From Otis tarda (Eukaryota; Chordata; Aves; Otidiformes; Otididae), in the NCBI GenBank assembly GCA_026413225.1, contig CM048553.1:40464001-40528000 (forward strand): a stretch of 64,000 nt of DNA, given 5' to 3'. Both the position numbers and the translations under genes were made by a program. Of this stretch, positions 40,171-52,978 are shown one piece after another. The notes below the pieces were generated by a model that saw only the letters and a list, made by a program, of their open reading frames with translations, did no database searches and was not told the origin of the DNA. Position 1 is the stretch's first letter. Every line of letters starts with the position of its first letter.

Positions 40171-43100
40171 ATATTATCTATCTTGAAATCAGAAAATAAT
40201 TAAAAATTAATATGGCAGATGTTCTTGGAAATGAAATGAACCACTTTTTGGATGAAATAGAATCATTAAGACAACCACAACTGCTCTCTCTACTCTTTAT
40301 TCTTATCATGTCTTGCTTTAAATTATTGTAATTGCCTGCAGTAGAAAATTTGTCCTAGTACATGCATACAAGTCAAATCCCAGTCAGAAACTCCTCTGTA
40401 CACCAGGTGAATATTCATCATGAATGTATTTATGAAGTGACTATTCACAAATATTCATTTCCGAAGGTGAGTTTCAAAACCCTTCCACCTACTGAAGTTG
40501 TGAAATATCTCCAATTCAAGACTTGTTTGTATTGCACTGTTTATTAAGGCAGTGGAAGGATCTGCCTCTACAGAGGAACTATTGCAAAATACTGTTATTC
40601 CTTTCAGCATATAGTAACTCTTTTGTGCCAACACTATCCCACATGCAGGATGCCTGTCTGCAGGTTAATCTTTGCCCACTTTTAAACCAGCAGTACTGGG
40701 AGGGCATCGTCAGACTATACTCCTGAAGTTTCACAAGGCCCTTCCTCCTATCAAAGCATCAGTGTTAACTGGTGCGTTCCTCAAGCACTCTTCTCTCCTA
40801 CTGTTTTTTACTCCTCTGGGAGACTCCAAGAGCAAAATACCATGGGAAGTGCTGCCTCCAAGGTGAGACCCAGTGCCCTTCTGCACCACAGGTAAGGAAT
40901 CTCCCAGTGTACCTGAGTAGGCACACTCATGCATGTGTTTGCACTGCAAAATCAAATAGCCAGGCCTAAACCGCAAGTGAAAGACTAGATGCTTAACCAA
41001 TCCAATAGAGCTGAAATGCAGCTCCTTCCAGCTCATGTAGATGCCCACTGATTTACTAATTCAGCCTTCAAAAGTCAGGAAGCTCAAAGTGAGACTTTAG
41101 TTCATGTCCTCACACAGAGGTGCACTACCTGAAAGTTTTCTCCATAAAATGTTGCAATATTGTACTCAAAATAAAAACTATGAATAGGAAAAGTCTTGGG
41201 CTAGGCTCAATGAGTAAATGATAAGGCATCCTCTTTTAAGAAATCATCAATCACAGAGCATTTTGGATGCATTCATAGAAATACTCTCTAGTCTTTCATC
41301 CTTCCTTGTTAGCACTGATCACTTTGCATTCCTTGACACCCGTTAAATCTATTCTGATTCTTCATGGAGCTTGGTTTAATAGTCAGATAATTATATGGCA
41401 GCTGAAATGCTAAGGGGATTTCACTTCAGCTAAGCCAAGTGCAAAAATTCAAGCTTTTGTGAAGAAAGGGGAGGTATTGCACAGTGAAATGTTAGCCCAG
41501 CAACACAGAAAAATAAGTAATGAATGTCATGCCATACATTTAATCTACAATGAAGTAATACAACGGTAGAAAGATGGGAGACAACACATTTGTGCCATAA
41601 GCATTTCATAGATCATTCTGTCTTATGTAAGCCATTAATACATGTACATTATTCATAGCTATTCCTTTCCATGAATTTTAATTGTTTTGTTTACATGATA
41701 CAAATGTAACTTTCAGCTTGAACCAAGACACAAAAGTAAATCTTGATATAAATCATAATTAAAATAAGCAAAATTAGTGGTAATGACAGCTATCAGTAAA
41801 GGGTAACGGTTCAACAAAAAATAAATCAGATGAAAAATTAACTAGCTATTAAGAAGAAATAACTTAGCACTATTGGTAAACACAAAGTAACATCTGAAGT
41901 TTTCTTTGCAACTAAAGGAAGAATAAGTAGGACATTTTCCTATACCATTCATCAAAACTACTTCATGTTGTTTTGATACCTGCTCCCTGACTACCATGGC
42001 CAGTGCAAGTCCTTCAATTTTCACTTTACTCTGACAAACTGGTAGAGACTTATGATATTAACAGTACAAACAGCAAAACTGAAAATAAAATAAAAAGGAG
42101 AAATTTAGATTTACTTCGTGATTTTGTATTCACCCTAAAACTTACAATAGTATGACCTGTACAAAGAAAAAAATTACAGGATATTAGAGATCTCACAAAC
42201 TACCATTATATAGCAGCTTCTCAAAGCACAGGACAAAGCATGGTTTCCATACTGACAATCCTTAATCTTTCAAGGCAAACCTCCAGCCCCAGTATCGAGT
42301 TATGGCTTGAACCCTGATCTTTTCATTTTATCCATAGGATAAGAAAATATATCTAGAGTCACAAAAGCTTTCTGGAAATTTTTATGCGAAGTTATTCACT
42401 AGTGCAAAACAGACATTTCTGCAAAGCCACCATTTCCAGAAGGAAAAGTCTATTTCATGATGGTAGAAACTTAAATTACAACTAATTCCTAACCAGACAG
42501 GAGGCTCATGTCAATGTAGGAGTTGCACAGCCTGCAAAAAAAAAAAAATTTATACATCTCCTCTTGTAGGCAAGTTCACAAGGAGCTCTAACTGAGGTAG
42601 GAGTCAATAAGGAGGCAGGTTGTCTCACCTCTTTTCTCACTTGGTCTTCTACTGCAAGTGAAACAAGCTTATGTGCAGGTCTGAAGATCAGAGAATTTGT
42701 ACAGAAACTGTCAAGAATTTAAACTTTAAAAATATTAATTTAAAATTAATAAATAAAAAGCCTAGTACCAACCTGGTAAGACCAAAAAAAGTGTCCATTT
42801 TAATTCAAGATTTTTTTTCTGATAATCTTTTTATGTTTGAGAAACATATTTGTCCTTTTTTGATAATTTTCCCAATGAAAAAAAAAAAGCTCACAGACTC
42901 TCCACATTTTAACAGAGCTAGTTTCATTCTCTGAGTGGTACTAATATGAGTATTATCAGACCTTTCTACAGCATTTAGCACCAAGAATTACCAATAGTCC
43001 TGTATTGCTTCAGAGTCCATCCAAATGGATGGAAAATGACTGTATAGGCCTTTTCCCTAACATGAAACCCAGAAATTTATTATTGCCACTTCTCCACCCT

Positions 43101-43307
43101 TGCAACTGTCAACTGAGAAGCAGCAAAAAGTTCAGTTCTCTCTCCCTTGTTATTCAGTCCCTAGCAGAGGTAGCTGAAAAAGCTGATGAGACAACACAAA
43201 CTGGAAAACCAGCAGATTAAAGATAATACCTAGCCTTATCCTACATAAAAGATATTTACTCCGTGCCCAGCAAAATCAGAAGTTCAAAAAGCCTTGAAAT
43301 AGGATTT

Positions 43308-43354
43308 AAAAAACCAAACAAACAAACAAAAAAACCAAAAACAAACAAAAAACC
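43308..43354. repeat. AAAC-type A/C-rich microsatellite
   Basis: CAAA units are mixed with A runs and ACCA steps. It is the opposite-strand counterpart in composition of the T/G tracts elsewhere in the window. Confidence 0.8.
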
Positions 43355-44500
43355 AGCTGTTACCAGAGAGTCACTTGTAGGAAACTTCCTCCTCCAAGGT
43401 ATTCCCTAACAAAAAGGAGTATCTCCTCTCAGAATAGTAAGACAATCCATAGCTTAGGAGGATTTTTATGTTTTTGTTTCTTTAAACTCACAGTGCCACT
43501 GGTTTGGCACATAATTATAGGTCAAACAAATTTCTGTTTCTGTCTAGGGCTGATCAGATGGTTTTGCCCCTTTTTATAAAACTGGAATTGGCAAGCAATG
43601 CTGGCAGTCACTGCTTTCACATTTAATTATTGCAGCTCATCTAGGAATGCAGCCACAGAGCCTGAAAATGTTCCAACTGGTACAAAAGCTTGTCTGCTTA
43701 GCAACAGAGATACAATGAACCGGATCATCTGAGTGCTTCCTTTGCTGCGCTTGCTCTCTACTGAATTAAGAATCCAGGCTGCTTATTTGTGCAAAGACTC
43801 CCTGGAGACTGTAACTGCCACAAGAGCTGGACTCATGCAATTCTTTTTCACAAGACAGAAAAGCTACTTAAGAATTCACTAGTACCTAAATCCAATGTTA
43901 TCTGAATTAACCTTCATTATATACTTTATTCATATGCATAAAAGATGCTCATCCATAAATCAGCAGATGAACAGATACAAACAGAACTCTCCAATGCATA
44001 ATTATGAACTGCTTCTACTAGAGAAAGAAAATACATTTTCATTATGAAGTATTTGCCACTATGTAGGCACTGAAACACACCTATATATTATGAGGTTATA
44101 TTATTGACTAGAAACAAAAAAAAATTATACCCAAGTCAAATGAAAAAAAGAAAAAAAAACCACTTACCACTTTTATTTTATATCCTCTGATGTATTATGT
44201 TGTTTTCCACATAAAGCAATTTGGTTGCATTTATTTCATATGGTAAGTTCACTTAATTTGCACATAGCTATCCCATAGACTTTCTTGTAAGTTGCACAAT
44301 ATTGTAACAGGGCATGAGACTTCTTGGTATCAGCCAGTATCTGATTACAGCAAGGAGTGAAATTACTGGAATCAGTTATGAAATCCTTGTATCATTTTTA
44401 TCCATACCTTACTCCCCTCCTCCAAAAGCTCTCTGCAAACCAATTAAAAGTAATTAGCTCATCAAAGCAAGATTAGGGTTTTCTTTTTCCCAGATTCTCC

Positions 44501-45079
44501 ATGTTGGTCGATGCTCAGCTGAACATGAGCCGACAGTGTGCCCAGGTGGCCAAGAGGGCCAACGGCATCCTGGCCTGCATTAGAAATAGTGTGGCCAGCA
44601 GGAGCAGGGAGGTAATCATCCCCCTGTATTCGGCACTGGTGAGGCCGCACCTCGAGTATTGTGTTCAGTTTTGGGCCCCTCACTACAAGAAAGGCATTGA
44701 AGCCCTGGAACGTGTCCAGAGAAGGGCAACAAAGCTGGTGAGGGGTCTGGAGCACAAGTCTTATGAGGAGCGGCTGAGAGAGTTGGGATTGTTTAGTCTG
44801 GAGAAGAGGAGGCTCAGGGGAGACCTCATTGCACTCTATAGCTTCCTGAAGGCAGGTTGTGATGAACAGGGGTTTGGCCTCTTCTCCCAGGCAACAAGCA
44901 GGACCCGAGGAAATGGCTACAAGTTGTACCAAAGGAGGTTTAGATTGGACGTGAGGAAAAACTTTCTCTCTCAAAGAGTGGTCAGGCACTGGAATGGCCT
45001 GCCCAGGGAGGTGGTGGAGTCGCCGTCCCTGGCAGTGTTCAAGAGGCGGCTTGATGAGAAGCTACAAGATATGGTTTAG
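44501..45079 (+). pseudogene. CR1 ORF2 C-terminal fragment (reverse transcriptase 3' region)
   Basis: A 192-codon frame stays open from the truncation point to the natural ORF2 stop (TAG at 45077-45079). The product has the conserved CR1 tail downstream of the polymerase core: [17 protein letters not shown] near residues 7-23, [20 protein letters not shown] near 47-66, [16 protein letters not shown] near 69-84, and the end [20 protein letters not shown] near residues 162-181. The endonuclease domain and the catalytic YADD-type motif lie upstream in full-length CR1 and are absent here, so no enzyme activity is expected. The ATG at 44501 is accidental, not the ORF2 start. Absence of stops suggests a relatively recent insertion. 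Confidence 0.9.
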
Positions 45080-45150
45080 TACCTGTGGCAGCAATGGTAG
45101 TGGGAAGACGGTTGGACTAGATGATCTTATAGGTCCCATCCAACCATGTG

Positions 45151-45182
45151 ATTCTATGATTCTATGATTCTATGATTCTATG
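45151..45182 (+). repeat. CR1 terminal octamer repeat (ATTCTATG x4)
   Basis: Four perfect tandem ATTCTATG units form the 3' end of the CR1 copy. They are the reverse transcription priming end of the element. Confidence 0.95.
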
Positions 45183-46381
45183 TATTTAGTTCAGGTGTGT
45201 AATTCCTGTCTCCTCTTTGCATGTGCTGGCAATCTACTTTCAAATTCCATGGGAAATACTGAAAAATAAAATAAAATATTTTTCATCACCACTAAGGTCA
45301 GAAGAGGTTCTTTGTTGTTGTGTAGATGTAAAGTTTCATGTGTACAATCCATGAAACTTAATACACATCTTCATCTGAGTTGACACCTTCCAACCATAAA
45401 TGTGAAAGTCTTCCACTCTATTCAGTAGGAAACATGATCACAAGGCAATAATTTACAAGTAGACGAACGAAGGCTGTTTATATTCTTCTAACAGTAAGGT
45501 TCTAACCAGCAAAGTTACTGTGAAGCAAAGAATTGGAAATAAGTCTACAAGAGGGTTCAAGTATCACCTTAAAACAGTCATCACAGAGAAAAGAGACATT
45601 ACCACACAGGCCAGTTCTTTCCAATTTGCAGTCATTTCCCCAGCCCATTCCTCAGCAAACTCTCCTACATCACCATTTCAAAGGTCTTTAAAGCTTGTGT
45701 GTTCTTTTTCTTGATATATTTTCCTATTTTCAGTTTTCAGTTCCTGGCCAATTTTAGCTTTCAGTTGGACAACAAGTAATAACTCTTTACAAAAACAGGA
45801 TATAAACTAATAACAGTGACTACAGCCTTCAGATAGTGGCTTGTTGGAGCAAATGACTTCAATTATGACTAAAAATAATAGGTTTATAATTCATTCTCTG
45901 CAACATCCGTAAGCATCGCCAGTCCTCATATAAACCTCTACTCAGAAATTTTTGGGGCATAATCATGCTTTAACATACCTTCTTTGCCTTTTATTAAGAC
46001 CACACCATACTTTCATCATCCAGTATCTTTTCTAACTCCATCATCACTGTTTCTTTTAACAACTGCAAAAGCACACAGCTGATGATAATCCTGACAGAAT
46101 GACTGTGAAACCTAGAAGTTTATTAATTCCATCCTGTATCAAAGGCATCCACATCAATTCATCTATTTCTGTGAAACAAAAAAAACCTTCTGGGGTGGGG
46201 GAGGGTAAGAAAAGCTTCCCATGGACTTCAGATTAGCATAAGAATCTCCTTCCTAAATAATTTCTGTTCTCTAGTTGAACAGTGTCTATCAAAATGCTAA
46301 GCTGTTAATATTTCCTAAAAAATTACACAATAAATACTACTATTAATGGGCTTGTCTGAAATGCTTCTTAAAAGGCAGTTT

Positions 46382-46627
46382 TCAGGTACTTTTAGCAACA
46401 TGTTTCTGAGTCTTGAGTAAAATTCCAGGACTGTCACATTCTTGTTTAAATCTCAGGTCAAGGAAGCTGTTCAGCTTTAACTTAACATCTCTCTGAACAA
46501 CGTCAAGAACATCACAAAGTGCCAAACCAACTGGAGCTGCATGAAGCTGATAAGAGAGAGATATGGCATTCATATAAAAATCAAGCTGGAAATCAATAGG
46601 GGAGCCTGGATTTAAACTGAAAGTCAT
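46382..46627 (-). other. 81-codon open frame, coding-like but unidentified
   Basis: From an ATG at 46627-46625 the frame runs to TGA. Its product has a balanced, globular-like composition, with LALCDVLDVVQRDVKLKLN in the middle and frequent RNY-type codons (GAT GTT CTT GAC GTT GTT). An in-frame TGA lies four codons upstream, so if it is an internal exon the acceptor must lie within those codons. A weak GTACCT donor candidate sits near the 3' end. No domain or homologue is recognised. It could be an exon, a decayed retrocopy or chance. Confidence 0.2.
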
Positions 46628-49142
46628 TTTTATAGCTCAGCTGTTAATATCAGTGGGAGCCTGAAAGCTTACTGCCATGTGCTTACTCAGGATAAGCTCT
46701 GAGACTTGTTTCTTGCATGCTTTCACCATCTTCTCCTGGCTTACGCTCAAGAGTGGAGATTATAATTAATTGTTTGCTTGGACATTGGACCAAGTTTTCC
46801 TTCATGACTACAGTTACTTTGCTCTAGCTCAAGGCACCAACCATAACATCAATAGCTTTAGCAGCAGCAAAGTGGAAATTCCTCAGGCATAAAAGGCTGA
46901 CAGAGCTCCTTCTCCCACTACCATCCCACAACGGCACCCACCAGATAACAACTCACTTACGTATTTCTTACGCACGGCAGGTGCCAAGCAACGAGGAACT
47001 ACACTCAGCCAATGCAGTTTAAGGTACTCCTGAGTATGCTCTGAACTATATGCAGGGTCAGGGTAGAATAAATAAGTACTTTTAACCCTGCATCCTTGAC
47101 CACTGTTTCTGGTAGGTATAGGGCACAAGTAAGAATAAGATTCATTACCTATTGTAATTTCCACTATATTATTCAGTAATTAATTCTATTATTTCACCAG
47201 CTCTTCACAAGAAATTAGCTGCAGATTGACAATAATTTGAAATTCTCACCTCTGGGTTTTAATGAAATAATCGGGTACTTATATAAGCATGTCTGATGCT
47301 TTGCACAGTTCAAACATTTGGCTCAAGGACACTCACATCTCCAAAGAGCTTCATATCATCACTGTGTTTGCCGTTTCTAACACAACAGCAAAGGTTATCT
47401 CACAGTGTAAAATAACTAGTACTTCTCTTTTTGCATCAACATAGGTGACTAGCAAACTCTTATACAGCACTAAAATTAAAATTATTATACAGGTTCAAAG
47501 CAATTATTAATACAACTTCCAACAGAGTGGCAATGATTTGGGTTTTCTGTGCAGACTTTTAGTGTAATCATGTATACGTTTGCTTTGAAAGAAATTAATG
47601 GGCTCTTAGGAATTCAAGATAAGTGCTGAATCAAACTTATTCAAGCCAGTTTGAGGTACTTGCTATATGCTCTCTTTTAATTTATTACTTTTGATGGAAC
47701 TGAATCTTACTGGGTCACTCATTAATAAAGTTTAAAAAAAAATAAGATAATATCCCTTTAATTTATATGTTTTTCAAGTAACCAAGATACGAGAACATAC
47801 ATATCCTACATGTCAGATGGGCATTCTGAAAGACAATCTGGCCACTATAATAAATTACAATGGCCTCACAGTCTATAGAATCTAAAAGTCTGTTGTAGAA
47901 CCATCTCCATGTAAAGACGATGAAAACTAATGTAACAGGAACCACAAATGCATTTTGAAATAATTTCTAAACTATAAATAAACTAGAGAAAGAAAGATAT
48001 ATGTTACAATAAATTCTCTGGCTCTATTCCTGCGTTTTGTATGTCGAGTTCGTCAGTATGCACTTTGTTTTAATTCACTTGCTTTTGCAACAGGCCTTCT
48101 CTAGAGGTCAACTCAAATGTTGCTATATAAAGATTAATTTTCTGGCCCAAGGAGATCCGTTTGCACAGTCAGTAACAATATCCCAGAGGAGAAACAGAAG
48201 GCTCCATGTGAAACCAAATTCAATAACAGCATCACAACAGAAAGCTCCAGATCCACAGATGGCTTCTTTCCAAAGAGTATACTGCAAAATGCAGACGAAG
48301 CAAATAATACCCATATATGATCTAAAGCAGCTTATCTCCCTGTGAGGCCCAAATTTGCAACAGAAATCAGTCTCGTCAGTCCCCTATGGCACGCTGTTGC
48401 TTTCATTTACTGGAAGTCAACTTATGCAAATAAACTGAAGAGAGCTGTACATCAAACCTGGAGTGAACTTGTGATTCTCTTGTACGAGCATTAATTACTT
48501 AATAACCTAATGATGCATGACACACAAAAAAGCCATTTTAGTCAAGCATTCACTGTATGTATTGTGTCCCAGTCATCACCAAATGCCGTTTTTTCTGCTC
48601 TCATGGTATGTCTGTGCAAATAATAACGTGGAAAGTCAATGATAAAAGGTGACTAGTCAAATCACAGCTACGTTACTATATTGGGACAGAATCCCAGTCT
48701 ACCACTTGAGATTTATCTGCATTCCAAATCAAGGCTTAAGGTGACTAAATGCAATATCGTTTCCCAAAACTATACAACTATCAAACAAAGTTAAGTGGCT
48801 GTTAATATTAAATTGACCCAAAGAAATTACAATAAGAAGGTCAAGTTTACCAATAGGGTTATTGTTATTTCTGTTATAGCAGTGTTTAAAAACACCACAC
48901 AAGACTAGGTAGTGGTTAAAACACAGAAACAATGGCTTCCTCATAATAGACCCCATTTTATTAGGTTCAGGATTGCTTTAATAATTGCCTGGATGCTTAC
49001 AGCAAGTGGTTGCAACTGTTTGAAGCCAGATGACATGACACATCAAAGGATGATGAAATACCGTATTTTTATATGAGTAATGAACTGGCTGAGAAGGGAA
49101 CAGATTATAGGTTACTGCTGAGTTATACACATACTGATTATA

Positions 49143-49206
49143 CAGGAGATTTGAGCTACTTGCCTAATGTCACTTGGGAAATATGCATTAGATTCAGAAA
49201 TGTATA
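49143..49206 (-). repeat. Possible MIR-like SINE relic
   Basis: GGAGATTTGAGCTACTTGCC, then TAATGTCACTTGGGAAAT, then GATTCAGAAATG resemble the minus-strand MIR series GAGGTTAAGTGACTTGCCCA, AGGTCACACAG and AGCCAGGATT. It is diverged and short. Confidence 0.35.
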
Positions 49207-49562
49207 TCAAGTCATTATACACACAAGAGTATTTTCTTATCATGCTATTTATAGCATTGTGATTTTTATATTAAGGGAAAAGTAAAATCTCTCCATCTGC
49301 ACAGATTTACCTCACTAAGCTGTATCTGACACTTCATCTCTTTTTCGTAATGTATGCTACCTGCTTCTTCTTAGCACTTCTTTCAGCCTGATAATGAAAA
49401 CACATTAGCAAAGTGATTAATGGCTTTTCTCCCTTTCATTTTCCAGTTCCTATGTATTCACACAATATAGAAATGGTACAGAACACTATAAACACTATAG
49501 AAATGCAAGCAATTCAAAGTAATCCCTCTATCTTATTTCTGTAAGTTTTTACAAGTAAAAAC

Positions 49563-49580
49563 AAATAAATAAATAAAATA
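49563..49580. repeat. AAAT microsatellite
   Basis: Four AAAT units in an A-rich context. Confidence 0.75.
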
Positions 49581-49737
49581 AGTCTAAAACTTTATTCTGC
49601 TTAGTATTGTAACTATTCAATTTTGTTGTCAATAATCATATTACAGCATTATACTGTTTCTGTTAGTTGTTATACTCATCGCTACAATCAACATGGGAAA
49701 TGACCATAACCCAGTTAGTACTTTTCTGGGCTGTTTG

Positions 49738-50060
49738 TTAACTGCTGACAAGTGTAAACGCTCCTGCTCCTAGACCATCCAGATTGGGCCCATGCCTAGA
49801 GCATCTTTCTGGGAAAGGTACTTGGATTTCCTTCTCATGGGAACTGCAGCACATAGAGGGGACACTAATGTGTGTCCATGTTACAGCAAATGAGGAGTCA
49901 GAAGATGGCTGCTGCCTACAGCAAGACTCAAGAGCTGGAAGCACCTCTGGGTCTTCCCAATCAGACTCATCCTGTAACACGGCTGCGTAAAACGTCAGCT
50001 TTCCCGAGTTAGGCTTTCCACGAGCACGCTACTACCCTTTTCGTGTTCTGTTTCCTCGGT
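49738..50060. other. GC-richer patch with two overlapping short frames
   Basis: The patch is GC-richer than its surroundings and has several CpG near 49980-50060. A plus frame at 49784-49990 opens at a TTG rather than an ATG and ends in an acidic, Ser-rich stretch (EESEDGCC and SGSSQSDSSCNTAA). A splice-acceptor-like ATGTTACAG precedes that part at about 49879-49887. An 80-codon minus frame at 49738-49980 overlaps it. I recognise neither product. Confidence 0.2.
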
Positions 50061-50315
50061 GTGTCAGAAGAACACTGCCTCAAAATAAATTATTTTTTGT
50101 CTCTCAAATGCATCGCAAATATGCGCAAATCCATGCTTTTAAATTATTCTTCACAAAGATTAAGACTTTAGTCCTGTGACACTTGGCCAGTCTCCTACTT
50201 AAGGTTCATCAGCAGAATGTGATCTCTTTTGCTTAGGTATGCATGTGTGTGTGTTAATAAGAATTATTAATTTGGAGCTTTATACTGTCTTTAATGTACT
50301 GCCAAGGCAGATAAA

Positions 50316-50415
50316 TCTTATTATCCCTATTTAGAAATGTGGAAAATGAGACAGGGGAATAATACGATTCATTTAAAATATGATTGCAGACCCAAAAATA
50401 GAACCCATGTCCTTT
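50316..50415 (-). repeat. Probable MIR-like SINE relic
   Basis: The plus strand reads TTATTATCCCTATTTAGAAA, then GGAAAATGAGACAGGGG, and about 40 bases later AAAATAGAACCCATGTCC. The order and spacing match the reverse complement of a MIR SINE (TTATTATCCCCATTTTACAG, GGAAACTGAGGCACAG, then TAGAACCCAGGTCC). Several small deletions are present. Confidence 0.55.
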
Positions 50416-50824
50416 TACCACAGTATGTACGAATTGGCCTAGCAGGGGATTAGAAAACTGCCTTAAATAAACCTAGGAATTCTTCAGGTATTCTGCCCTA
50501 AATACTATCTTCATAGTACTTAAGTGTTCTTTTCATTTTTATCTTTTTAAGTATTAATTTCTTTTCCTAATTACTTTCTCCTATATTCTGACTTGTTAAT
50601 GACAGATAGAGATATATATTAGCTAAATTAAGAAGTGCTGGAAATTTAACGAAAAAAAAAAATCACCCTTTTTTTCCCTTGGATTTAAAACTAAATTGTT
50701 CAAAGCAAGAAAAGAATAAATGGTAATTATCATCCAGGTAATCTTTACTGAACTGGAAGCTTAGAAATCTTTTTGATTAGCCAATTACTACCTATGCACC
50801 AGGCACAGGCAATTGCATCTAATT

Positions 50825-50881
50825 GTGTGTATGTATGTATTGATGTTATATACATATATGCATATGCATATATTTATATAC
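50825..50881. repeat. GTAT/AT microsatellite with 20-base palindrome
   Basis: GTAT units pass into TATA/CATA units. Positions 50854-50873 form a perfect 20-base palindrome, ATATATGCATATGCATATAT, which could extrude as a small cruciform. Confidence 0.85.
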
Positions 50882-52899
50882 CTTTTTTTGTTCTCTAGAA
50901 GCCTGTGATATCTATCTAGAAGATTCTTTCCTTGTCTCTGACACTATAGCTTTCATCTGTTAATTTGTACAATTTACTAATTAAAAAAGCCAAATTTATT
51001 TTCAATAAACGTTCTTGAAAAAATGCTGGAAATCAGTGCTGCAATCACTTTCTCACACAAAACCTGCACTGTTCTTGTCACGGATTAAGTGGCCTTCCTG
51101 AGTAGAAAATATTAGCTATTCAAATGTTAAAATGGTCTTCAGGTCAGCTATGTTGATCTGCCGTTACACCACTTAGACAAAATTCACTGTTTTTGTGAAT
51201 TTTTTGTTTGAATGTCACTCACGTCCTTAAAATTCCTTATTTATGAATGTGCTAGTCAAATCATTAATAGTCAGTATTTGCTTGAGTGCCTAACTTTTAT
51301 TTTCCCACTCCACTTCTCTTATCAGCTTAGCTAAAAACTGGCAAACATTGTGCTATGGCATCCATTATCAGAGAACAAGAATGTGCTTTTCAGATTTTAT
51401 GAAGCCATTTCCTCCCCCCTCCAAAGACATTTCTGTCATTCCAGGATTTCTGCTTTCAGGCTTCAAAGAAACTCTGTGTTACCTCTAAGCTAGTTATAAA
51501 AATATCTACATTTACTTTTGGAGGATCTGCACCAAATGTATCTTTAATATAAAACCTCTTCAATAAATGATGAATTTATTTAACTAACTATAGATTATTA
51601 TTACAGATTAATAAACTAATAACTAAGCAAAGTTAACTCCCCTTAGATTAACTCTCATGATGCAAACAAGTTTGTGCAGTTTCAAAGGAAAAAAAAATTC
51701 AAGTAGGCATGAAATATTGGGAGTGTTCTCTGTTTTTTTTTTTTTAAGCCATATTTGAAAAAATACATTAATGAACAGCAGGAATATAATTCTTCATAAA
51801 CAGATGAATATATCAATATTTAATATTTGTGAAATTAATGCCAGACTTTGGGGCTTTTTTTTTTCTTTATTATGCAGAAAACTGGTCCAGATCAGCCATT
51901 ATGTTAATGCATAAACATATCCAAACCAAAGTCTTTGTGTCTGACAGAACATATTCAGGATAATATTGTGAAAACACAATACTGAAAACCATGCAATACT
52001 GAACACAGAGAAAGCACCTTCCAAAAATAGAAGCTCATTTATATAAACCATTTTTTAAATAAAAAACATTTTAAGATAATCTTTTCCTTTTCTGAATAAA
52101 AAACTAGAACATAATTTTTTGTTTGCTTGTTTTCTTCCTTTATTATGAAGTAAATACAATGTGTGTAGGAAAAAAACTAATTGGACCTTTAAGAAAAGTA
52201 AAGGAAATTGAACAGCTAAGAAACTTATTTTAAGCTAAAGTCTCTTCTTTGAACAGCGATCTGGACAACTGCAAGATACGATTTCACCAGCTCCTTTCCA
52301 CTTCATTAGGAAATCTTCTATGCACACTGTAGTAAAGCTGGGTTTTCTTCACAGCTTTCAGAGTTTTTTCCTCTGACCTGCTACCAAGATTTCCCAGGAA
52401 AACGCATGCAGTAGGAAGGACTCAGTCTGTGTTGCCCTACATGTGAGGCCTTATTCCAGTCCTGGGATTTTATTTCCTCTTATTTCCCAAATACGCTCTC
52501 TCTAGACAGAGAAGCAGAGGCTTCCAGTCCTCTTCCTACTGCAATGAAAGGGAGCCTACAACTAAGGAAATTACGGATCTTCAAAACATACAACTTTCAA
52601 AATGAAGATCTGTTTAGTCCAACCAGGAGGGTCCTATTAGGCAGGACATGAAGTAAGGATTTAAGAGTAACAAGAACTAAAATATCAAACACACACAAAT
52701 GAGCTTAATGACTCAGGTAAACAGGAACATTAAATCACATTTCCACTTCTTAGTACATGACCTTCTTACCTTTTCCTAAAAACAACTTTGAAAAGTGCAA
52801 CCATTACTACTACATTATTTAACATACTGCAGCATATCATATGTTGTGGACTGTAATTTTTTATAAATATGTTTCTCTAAACAGATGTATAGATATTTT

Positions 52900-52912
52900 A
52901 TGTGTGTGTGTA
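52900..52912. repeat. Short TG microsatellite
   Basis: About six TG units followed by TATGCATA. Too short to be more than a marker. Confidence 0.7.
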
Positions 52913-52978
52913 TGCATAAAATCAATAGAAAATAAACTCTTTATGAAATTTCATATTCAAAGAGTGAACAAAATTCCC

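Larger units (their letters stand above)
40100..44500. other. Unique AT-rich non-coding sequence
   Basis: No gene is supported. Overlapping frames at 40731-41048 (105 codons on minus) and 40672-40969 on plus have no recognisable domain. A 15-base duplication lies at 40141-40170 and an A/C-rich tract at 43308-43354. Confidence 0.55.
44501..45182 (+). mobile_element. CR1 LINE 3' end, well preserved
   Basis: This is a 5'-truncated CR1 retrotransposon containing the end of ORF2, a short 3' UTR (CGGTTGGACTAGATGATC) and a terminal microsatellite of four exact ATTCTATG units at 45151-45182. That octamer tail is diagnostic for CR1 and reflects target-primed reverse transcription rather than a poly-A tail. 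No target-site duplication is evident, as is usual for CR1. The left breakpoint lies within about 10 bases of 44501, judged from where ORF2 similarity begins. It is the youngest-looking repeat in the window. Confidence 0.93.
45183..52978. other. Unique AT-rich non-coding sequence with SINE relics
   Basis: No gene is firmly supported. Two short frames deserve mention: a minus 81-codon frame at 46382-46627 with coding-like codon use, and a GC-richer patch at 49738-50060. Microsatellites and MIR-like relics are listed separately. Confidence 0.5.

Noticed and set aside
40254..40275. ATAGAATCATTAAG resembling the minus-strand start of a CR1 tail
   Set aside because: Similarity ends after about 14 bases, and the following sequence does not continue into CR1.
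44462..44989. 175-codon minus-strand frame
   Set aside because: It is the antisense shadow of the CR1 ORF2 fragment; the plus frame has the recognisable CR1 residues and natural stop.
52612..52660. TTTAGTCCAACCAGGAGGGTCC resembling a minus-strand CR1 3' end
   Set aside because: The match to the CR1 CTAGTCCAACC module is only about 10-20 bases, and no terminal octamer or further CR1 modules follow.
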